The notes beneath the pieces were generated by a model. That model saw nothing but the letters and a program-made list of their open reading frames with translations. It did no database searches and had not been told where the DNA came from. Shown here piece after piece: positions 4,287 through 9,923 of a DNA stretch of 9,923 nucleotides (positions are counted from its first letter, which is position 1; the number at the start of each line of letters is the position of its first letter). Location of the stretch: assembly GCA_012841485.1 (NCBI GenBank), contig DUUU01000279.1, positions 1-9,923 of the forward strand, read 5' to 3'. Made by a program: the position numbers and the translations under genes. The DNA comes from Armatimonadota bacterium (GTDB lineage: Bacteria > Armatimonadota > JAAZEB01).

Positions 4287-6212
4287 ATGCAAGTGACTAT
4301 GATTATTACCAAAAGAGTAACGATGGATGCCCGGGTGCGCCTGGCGCACGCGAGCGCCTTGCAGGTGGCTCTGGTCACTCTATTTATGCTCTTCACTGCC
4401 GGCGCGGGCGCACAGGAGACGTGGGAAACTCGCCGGGCGAAGCTGGGCAGCAAGGAAGAGCCCTACCGGATCCTGGTCGACAAGGTGCTCATGGCGAGCA
4501 ATGAGTGGGTGATGACGCCGGAGCACGTGGCCGAGATCAAGGCGGCCGGGTTCAACGTAGTCGTGCCGCGCACCGGCGCGGATGAGAACGAACGCGTGGA
4601 GCGCGTGGCGCGCATGGCGATGGAGCAGGGCCTCTTCTATATGCCTTGGATTCGTGGCACGCGCGTCGAGACCGGCGACCCCAAGCTGCGGGCGACGGAT
4701 GAGCTGGGGCGCACCGGGTCGCTCGCCAGCCCCAACGCCGACGCGCTCTGGGACTACTGGCGCGACCGCATCCTTTTCTATGCCCGGCTCTCTCGCGAGG
4801 TGCCCTCGGTCCTTGGCGTCTTCCTCGATTTTGAGAACTACGACCGGGTGAAGATCGGCGGCGGCATGTGCTACACGCTCTCGTATGACGAGCCGATCCT
4901 GCGCCAGTTTGCTCAGGCCCGCGGGCTGAGCCTGCCAGACCCGCTTCCCGCGAACCGCGCGGAGTGGCTGGAGAAGCAGGGCCAGACCAAGGCATTCGAG
5001 GAGTTCCAGGTGGGCCGGTGGCGCGAGCGCGCCCGAAAGCTGCGCCAGGAGGTGGATGCCCTCAACCCGCGCTTCCAGTTCGTGGTCTACCCTGCGACCC
5101 ATTCGCTCTTCATCCGGGAGGCAGTCTGGCGCGAGTGGCATACCAAGCAGGCCCCGCTGATCATGGCGGAGGTCGATACCTACTGGCGGCATGAGTATGA
5201 CCTCGCGGCTACTCTGGAGCGGTTGCGCGAGATCATGATCAATGCTCGGGAGGCGCTCGACAAGGTTGACCCGACGATCCGCTACATGGCCGGTCTCGAC
5301 CCGATCGTGCCAGGTGCCAACCCCGAGTTTGAGGGCAAGAGCGCCGTGCTGGGCGCTGAGTTCGGCCACGGCTATTGGGTCTTCTACGAGGGGCCGGACT
5401 ACCACAAGGACCATCGCGATCACTTCCGTTGGTTCAAGCGCGCCAACGACTGCATCGCCCGGGGTGACTACTCGCTCTGGCGGCAGCCGGCCGAAACCCC
5501 GAACCCGTTTGATGCGGCGGTCGCGGATGAGGCCCGAGGCGTTGCGGGCGCGAAGCTCGTCCCCTTCAATACGGATCCGGTTCCCCAGGAGGCGCTGGAG
5601 CATGCCTTCATCCATCGTACCGCGGCGACGTATCAGGTGCTCCTGAAGCAGGGCGAGCGCTTGCGTGGCGAGCTGGTTGCGCTCCAACTGGCGCACATCC
5701 GCCACCCCAGCGTGATGGCCGTCGTCTCCCCTTCAGGGAAGCTGCTGACCACGCTGCGCGCGGAGATCGGCAAACCAGTTTCCATCGACCTCGTGGCGCC
5801 CGAGGAGGGTGTTTACGGGATCGCGGTAAGCAGCGGACGGGGGCGAGGCCAGCTCAAGCTGACAAACCGCTATGCCTCGCTGATTGGCTCGAAGCTGTGG
5901 CTCGTGCATGATCAGCCCGCGGCCTACTTTGCCCCCGAGGCGGGTGTGGAGCGCTTTGCGTTCAGCATCCATAGCGATGCTCCTGCTGAGCATGTCCGGG
6001 TGACATTCCGGTCGCCCGATGGCACCGTGCTCGTGGATAGGGACACGCGCGAGGAGCCCAAGGTGCAGGTGCGCGGCGAGGTGAAGGCAACGCGCGGCGC
6101 CTGGAAGCTGGATCTGGCAAACGCGGTCGAAGATATCCACATCGAGTTTGGAGAGGGCTGCCAGCCTCGCCTTGCCACGCATCCCGGACGCTTGCTGGTC
6201 ACGGCGCGCTGA
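4287..6212 (+). CDS. Secreted TIM-barrel-like protein (glycoside-hydrolase-like), unknown activity
   Basis: The protein has 641 residues from the first ATG. A signal peptide is clear: a hydrophobic stretch at 26-42 ending AGAGA, with probable cleavage before QETW (43). From about 59 the sequence shows beta-strand/helix alternation typical of a TIM barrel: ILVDKVLM, then AAGFNVVVPRTG (87-98), GLFYMPWIRGTR (115-126), VLGVFLDFENYD (175-186), RFQFVVYPATHS and PLIMAEVDTYW (290-300). Acidic residues at strand ends (Asp181/Glu183, Glu295/Asp297) are where glycoside hydrolases carry catalytic carboxylates, so a sugar-cleaving role is plausible but unproven. From about 455 a beta-rich C-terminal region resembles carbohydrate-binding or pre-peptidase-type sandwiches. 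In-frame ATGs at 4299 and 4323 are alternative starts; 4323 gives the most compact signal peptide. It is first of three same-strand genes, with 130 bp to the next. I do not recognise a named family. Confidence 0.85.
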   Translation: MQVTMIITKRVTMDARVRLAHASALQVALVTLFMLFTAGAGAQETWETRRAKLGSKEEPYRILVDKVLMASNEWVMTPEHVAEIKAAGFNVVVPRTGADENERVERVARMAMEQGLFYMPWIRGTRVETGDPKLRATDELGRTGSLASPNADALWDYWRDRILFYARLSREVPSVLGVFLDFENYDRVKIGGGMCYTLSYDEPILRQFAQARGLSLPDPLPANRAEWLEKQGQTKAFEEFQVGRWRERARKLRQEVDALNPRFQFVVYPATHSLFIREAVWREWHTKQAPLIMAEVDTYWRHEYDLAATLERLREIMINAREALDKVDPTIRYMAGLDPIVPGANPEFEGKSAVLGAEFGHGYWVFYEGPDYHKDHRDHFRWFKRANDCIARGDYSLWRQPAETPNPFDAAVADEARGVAGAKLVPFNTDPVPQEALEHAFIHRTAATYQVLLKQGERLRGELVALQLAHIRHPSVMAVVSPSGKLLTTLRAEIGKPVSIDLVAPEEGVYGIAVSSGRGRGQLKLTNRYASLIGSKLWLVHDQPAAYFAPEAGVERFAFSIHSDAPAEHVRVTFRSPDGTVLVDRDTREEPKVQVRGEVKATRGAWKLDLANAVEDIHIEFGEGCQPRLATHPGRLLVTAR

Positions 6213-6262
6213 CAAGGGCCGTGCGCCGGAATGCGGCTAGGGTGAGCGGAGAGAGGCTTCAA

Positions 6263-6279
6263 CGGAGGAGCTCCCTCCG
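6263..6279 (+). other. GC-rich hairpin between the first two hydrolase-cluster genes
   Basis: CGGAGG (6263-6268) pairs with CCTCCG (6274-6279) over a 5-nt loop, 50 bp after the preceding stop. No T-run follows, so it is more likely an RNA-stability or pausing element than a terminator. Confidence 0.3.
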
Positions 6280-6342
6280 CTTCCCCGCGCGAACCACCGG
6301 CGCAACTCCTGAAACCATCGGCGTGTGATTGGGAGGAAACCA

Positions 6343-8304
6343 GTGCGCTATCACGACTACCCGAAGCAGCTCGAGGAGCACTACATTGCGCGCATGCGTG
6401 AGACGTATGCCCGGCGTGCGGAGCGCCTCGCGGCGATCTGCTCGCCCGAGGAGGCCCGCCAGTATGTCGCAGAGGTCCGACAGGGGATCGCGGCCGCTTT
6501 CGGCCCGCTCCCGCCGCGCACCCCGCTGAACGAGCGCGTGTGGCGGGTATCGAATCATGAGGGCTTCCGCATCGAGCACCTCACCTTCGAGAGCCGGCCC
6601 GGATTCCTGGTCGCGGCCAACCTCTACCTGCCATCGGCGGCACCGGAACGCGTACCCGGAGTGGTCATCACGTGTGGACATAGCCACAACGGCAAAGCGT
6701 ACGAGCGCTATGCCGGAGCGTGCGTCCGGCTGGTGCGCGAGGGGTATGCCGCTCTGATTTACGATCCGGTTAACCAGGGCGAGCGCGAGCTGTATAGCCT
6801 GCTGGATACGGGCGGGCGGCTATCGCGCAACAACAACTGTGATGGCCACAACATCATCGGGCGGCAGCTTCAGGCGTGTGGCGACTGGTTCGGCGCCTGG
6901 CGGCTGTGGGACGGCATCCGTGCCCTCGACTGCCTCGTGTCGCGCCCGGAGGTGAATCCCGGGCAGCTGGCGGTCACCGGGCAGTCAGGCGGGGGGACGA
7001 TGAGCGCCTACCTCTGGGCCATGGAGCCGCGCTTCGCCGCCGTCGCCTCCTCCTGCTGGTGTACCAGCTACTTGAGAGACCTGGAGAATGCCATGCCGGC
7101 CGACGAGGAGCAGTACCCTCCCGGCCTCCTTGCCGCCGGCCTCGACAAGATCGATTTCTTCATCGCCCGTGCCGGCTCGCCCGCGCTCCTGTTGGGCCAG
7201 GAGCTGGACTTCTTCGACGACCGCGGCCTGCGCGCTGGCTACGAGGAGCTGCGCCGGATTCACGAGATCCTGGGGGGCGATCCCGACACCTGCCGGCTCT
7301 CGATGGATGTGCAGACCCACGCCTTCAGCGAGGCGAATCAGATCGCGATGGTGACCTTCTTCAACCGTGTCTTCGGGAAGCCGGCGCCCGCGCCCCAGCG
7401 GCCACTGCCGCCCCTCGAGGAGGAGGATCTGAAGGTCACCCCGGAGGGCGACGTGTGCCGCGCCGGGAGCCGGCCCATGTACGAACTGGTAGCCGAGCAG
7501 GCGCGCCGTGTTGCTGCTGCTCGCGAGCCCGTCTCGCCCGAGGCGCTGCCGGAGAGGATCGTGCGTGCCCTGGGAGTGCGGCTGCCAGAAGCAGTGCCCC
7601 ACCATCGCCGCCTCTTCCAGACGCCGTCGAAGTGCGCCGATACCGGCCATCGGGTCTATCGCTTCGTGGTGGAGAGCGACCCGGGCATCTGCTGCGTGTT
7701 GCGGCACGTCTGCCGCGAGGGAACGCCCTTCCGGCTCAGCCCGGCGGCAAGTGCCGTGCTCTATCTGCCGAACTTCGATAGCCAGCAGGAGTTGGAGCGC
7801 GCCGACGCGCTTGCCGGCGTAGATGATTTCTGGTCGCTCGACGTCCGGGGGCTGGGCGAGGGGCTGTACCACCTGGAAGATCTATACCGGCTGTATGGCC
7901 ATGACTATATGGCCGCCGGGCACGCCGTCCTGTATGGCGAGGCGTTGCTGGGCGCGCGGGTGCGCGATGTCCTCGCGGCCGTGCGCCTGCTGCGCGCCGA
8001 GGGCGCGAAGGAGGTTCATCTGGTCGGACGCAAGCAGGGCGCGGTACTGGCAGTCCTGGCCGGCGTGCTCGATCCCGAGATCACGAGCGTGGCTAGCCGC
8101 GAAGCCCCAGAGAGCTTCCTCGCACTGGCCACAGCGCCCTTCACCTTCTGGCCGGCCGTCAACTTCCCACGGGGAGTGCTATCGGCCTTCGATCTTCCGG
8201 CGGCGCGCGAGGCGCTGGGATCGCGCCTGGTCGAGAATAGCTTCTCCTCGGCGACCGAGTTTGCCGACGCCACGAATGAAAAGGGGGGGTCTCCGAGCGC
8301 ATGA
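6343..8304 (+). CDS. Alpha/beta-hydrolase (acetylxylan-esterase-like) with a degenerate second hydrolase half
   Basis: The protein is 653 residues from GTG 6343. I chose this start over the longer frame from GTG 6325 because GGGAGG (6331-6336) lies 6 nt before it, inside that longer frame. After a helical head (1-60), FESRPGFLVAANLYLPS (82-98) and CGHSHNGKAYERYAG (111-125) open an alpha/beta-hydrolase fold like that of proteins annotated acetylxylan esterase or Abhydrolase_7. Ser215 in VTGQSGGGT is the nucleophile, Asp289 in GQELDFFDD the likely acid and His326 in QTHAFSE the base. From about 400 a second, weaker hydrolase-like half follows: SLDVRGLGEG (498-507) and VHLVGRKQGAVLAVL (558-572), where the nucleophile elbow reads GRKQG with Lys at the serine position. 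That half cannot use the usual mechanism. No signal peptide is seen, so it probably acts in the cytoplasm. The substrate is unknown; de-esterification of an imported glycan is an inference. Confidence 0.85.
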   Translation: MRYHDYPKQLEEHYIARMRETYARRAERLAAICSPEEARQYVAEVRQGIAAAFGPLPPRTPLNERVWRVSNHEGFRIEHLTFESRPGFLVAANLYLPSAAPERVPGVVITCGHSHNGKAYERYAGACVRLVREGYAALIYDPVNQGERELYSLLDTGGRLSRNNNCDGHNIIGRQLQACGDWFGAWRLWDGIRALDCLVSRPEVNPGQLAVTGQSGGGTMSAYLWAMEPRFAAVASSCWCTSYLRDLENAMPADEEQYPPGLLAAGLDKIDFFIARAGSPALLLGQELDFFDDRGLRAGYEELRRIHEILGGDPDTCRLSMDVQTHAFSEANQIAMVTFFNRVFGKPAPAPQRPLPPLEEEDLKVTPEGDVCRAGSRPMYELVAEQARRVAAAREPVSPEALPERIVRALGVRLPEAVPHHRRLFQTPSKCADTGHRVYRFVVESDPGICCVLRHVCREGTPFRLSPAASAVLYLPNFDSQQELERADALAGVDDFWSLDVRGLGEGLYHLEDLYRLYGHDYMAAGHAVLYGEALLGARVRDVLAAVRLLRAEGAKEVHLVGRKQGAVLAVLAGVLDPEITSVASREAPESFLALATAPFTFWPAVNFPRGVLSAFDLPAAREALGSRLVENSFSSATEFADATNEKGGSPSA

Positions 8305-8368
8305 TGCCTGGGAGGCAGGCCGCCGGGCAGCATAGGGGTCGTATAGCGATGGGAGAGAGGCGGATGCG

Positions 8369-9889
8369 ATGAGTGGAGCGGAACTGCGGCGCGAGCGCGC
8401 GAGCGGCTTGCGCGCCGGTACCGCCTGGTGTGACCTGACCACCGACGCGAAGGGCGCGCGGGTTCGCGACCCGCTGCTTGCCAAGGTATTGGTCCTGGAC
8501 GACGGCCACACCCGGGTGGGGATCGTCGCGATGGACACGACCGCGATTGGCGGCAGAGCAATCAGCCGGGGGGCGCTGTCTGATGTCGGGGAACAGTTCT
8601 TGCCCACGCTGCGTGCCCGGGTGGAGGAGGATCTGGGCATTCCGGGGGCCAGTCTCCTGGTCAACGCCTCGCACACGCACCCGCCCGGGCCTTTGCTCTG
8701 CGATGATGCCGCGCAGGTGGAGCGCGTCTTTGATGCGCTCCGCTGGGCGCAGGAGGGGATGGTCGCGGCCCGGGTGGGTGCCGGAGCTGGCCGCGAGAGC
8801 CGGATCACGATGAACCGGACTCTGCGCCTGAAGAACGGCAAGCACTGGACGCTTCGCCATGCGCACCCCTCTCCGCCCGATGAGGAGGTGGCCGCGGTGG
8901 GCCCTATCGATCCCGAGATCGGCATCCTGCGGGTGGATCGCGCGGATGGCCGGCCGCTCGCGGTGATCTACAACTTCGCGTGCCACCCGCTCTTTGGCGA
9001 TGTGGAGGGGAGCCTCACCGCCAACTTCCCCGGGATTGCCTCCCGTGTGATCGAGGAGAGCCTCGGCGAGGGCGCCATGGCGCTCTTCATCCAGGGAGCG
9101 GGCGGCGACGTCATCGACCTTGGCTTCAAGGCGTTTGATCGCCCGCGCGACATCGAGCCGATGGGGATCCGCCTGGGGCTCAGCGCGCTCAAGGCCGCGC
9201 GCCAGATCCGGACGGAGGAGGCCAGGATCAGCGTTGCCTCGGAGACCATCGCGCTGCCGCGAAGAACCGACTTCCCGGAGCGGATCGCCGAGTTGCTCCA
9301 GGAGCAGGCGGCGTTGCTCGCATCCCTTCGCTCGACCAGCCTGAACTTCCGGAGCTTCCTGCCCCTCTACCTGCAGCATGCGCTCGCTCCCGATTATCCC
9401 GGAGGCGAGGCCTACCGTTACCTGCAGGCGGCGAGCGCGGCGCGCGATGCCAATGCGGGCGCTGTTCCGGACCCCGCCGCCATGGATGACCTGAACCGAC
9501 GTAACATCGCGAAATACCTGAAGAACATCGAGGCAATGGAGAAGCTGACGCGAATCCAGGATGACCTGGCGACGCTGCGCAAGCATCAAGCGATCAACCA
9601 GGAAGCCGGCTCGCCGACGATTCCCGCGGAGGTGCTGGGCATTCGGATCGGCGAGTGCGTACTGATCAGTTCGCCCGCCGAGGTGCTCACCGAAGTTGGG
9701 CTGAATATCAAGCGCGCTTCTCCCTACGAGCATACCTTCCTGGCCGCCTTCTCGAATGGCTACCTCCACTATGGCCCCCCGGCGTCTGACTATGATAAGG
9801 GCGGGTACGAAGTGACGGAGTGCCTGCTGGCGCCCGAATGGCAGCGCCTCTTCGAGGAGGCCGCTCAGAGGGTAATCGCGCGCCTGTAA
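8369..9889 (+). CDS. Neutral/alkaline ceramidase-family protein, probably not a classical ceramidase
   Basis: The 506-residue protein matches the N-terminal metalloenzyme domain of the neutral ceramidase family. It shows NASHTHPPG (99-107, His102/His104), NFACHP (202-207, His206), SLTANFPG (215-222), QGAGGDV (242-248), SSPAEV (434-439, Glu438) and GGYE (478-481, Tyr480). In known bacterial ceramidases two His, one Glu and one Tyr in such motifs bind zinc, so the metal site seems intact. The catalytic serine normally follows the GD motif; here that place reads GDVIDLG with Ile249, so the mechanism or substrate may differ. A long helical insert (about 300-410) precedes the last motifs, and the usual C-terminal immunoglobulin-like domain is missing. 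There is no signal peptide. The start has an AGAGG site 8 nt upstream and lies 64 bp after the esterase stop, so the two are likely co-transcribed. It may be an amidase or esterase for an internalised product. Confidence 0.8.
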   Translation: MSGAELRRERASGLRAGTAWCDLTTDAKGARVRDPLLAKVLVLDDGHTRVGIVAMDTTAIGGRAISRGALSDVGEQFLPTLRARVEEDLGIPGASLLVNASHTHPPGPLLCDDAAQVERVFDALRWAQEGMVAARVGAGAGRESRITMNRTLRLKNGKHWTLRHAHPSPPDEEVAAVGPIDPEIGILRVDRADGRPLAVIYNFACHPLFGDVEGSLTANFPGIASRVIEESLGEGAMALFIQGAGGDVIDLGFKAFDRPRDIEPMGIRLGLSALKAARQIRTEEARISVASETIALPRRTDFPERIAELLQEQAALLASLRSTSLNFRSFLPLYLQHALAPDYPGGEAYRYLQAASAARDANAGAVPDPAAMDDLNRRNIAKYLKNIEAMEKLTRIQDDLATLRKHQAINQEAGSPTIPAEVLGIRIGECVLISSPAEVLTEVGLNIKRASPYEHTFLAAFSNGYLHYGPPASDYDKGGYEVTECLLAPEWQRLFEEAAQRVIARL

Positions 9890-9892
9890 GGA

Positions 9893-9910
9893 CGGCACGA
9901 AACCGTGCCG
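9893..9910 (+). terminator. Hairpin after the ceramidase-like gene
   Basis: CGGCACG (9893-9899) pairs exactly with CGTGCCG (9904-9910) over a 4-nt loop, 3 nt after the stop codon. The following bases are purine-rich (GGAAAGAGGA at the window edge) rather than a T-run. This looks like an intercistronic hairpin before the ribosome binding site of a gene just outside the window rather than a strong terminator. Confidence 0.4.
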
Positions 9911-9923
9911 CTTGGAAAGAGGA

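Noticed and set aside
4380..5705. Long 441-codon minus-strand frame opposite the secreted protein gene.
   Set aside because: It is the antisense shadow of a GC-rich gene with a clear signal peptide and domain structure on the plus strand.
8283..8289. Run of seven G near the end of the esterase gene, a possible slippage or frameshift site.
   Set aside because: The hydrolase-like half is already complete before it, and the other frame adds only a short tail with no recognisable motif.
8159..9898. 579-codon minus-strand frame opposite the ceramidase-like gene.
   Set aside because: The plus strand carries the family motifs (NASHTHPPG, NFACHP, GGYE); the antisense frame is a high-GC artefact.
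1..9923. CRISPR arrays, tRNA genes, phage defence cassettes or a replication origin.
   Set aside because: No regularly spaced repeats, cloverleaf-like sequence, defence-type domains or iterons were found.

Overview
The window is GC-rich bacterial DNA from an accessory region. No rRNA, tRNA or taxonomic marker gene is present, so the host is only a guess. The CPYLG four-cysteine protein, the pentapeptide-repeat protein with WRLV linkers and the large esterase and ceramidase-like hydrolases together suggest an environmental Chloroflexota or Armatimonadota member (low confidence; Planctomycetota is also possible).

Left region (1-1273), leftward transcription. A near-consensus sigma70 promoter with an extended -10 (1233-1261, minus strand) points left. 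About 480 nt of apparently non-coding leader follows. It has a hairpin abutting the ribosome binding site of a small gene (749-303) for a CPYLG four-cysteine, tail-anchored membrane protein. After a 37-nt gap comes the 5' end of a Wzz-type polysaccharide chain-length / tyrosine-autokinase gene (265 to beyond base 1) with a TTG start. This looks like the start of an exopolysaccharide operon.

Middle (1274-2708). A complete insertion sequence of the ISNCY/IS1202 type carries one 422-aa DDE transposase and terminal inverted repeats whose core is repeated again just inside each end. A 19-bp perfect inverted repeat sits in the 3' part of the transposase gene. The left end lies 12 bp upstream of the exopolysaccharide promoter. 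No target-site duplication is visible.

Right of the IS (2709-4052). A pentapeptide-repeat protein gene reads in one continuous frame of 352 residues except for a single in-frame TAG at codon 154, so it is a recent pseudogene, a split gene or a sequencing error.

Right region (4287-9889). Three rightward genes follow: a secreted TIM-barrel-like protein of unknown activity, a two-part alpha/beta-hydrolase whose second half has lost the nucleophile, and a neutral-ceramidase-family protein that keeps the metal ligands but appears to lack the catalytic serine. The order suggests a small catabolic cluster acting on an ester- or amide-bearing glycan or lipid. The substrate cannot be read from the sequence. 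A hairpin and a ribosome-binding-site-like sequence at the right edge suggest that the cluster continues.
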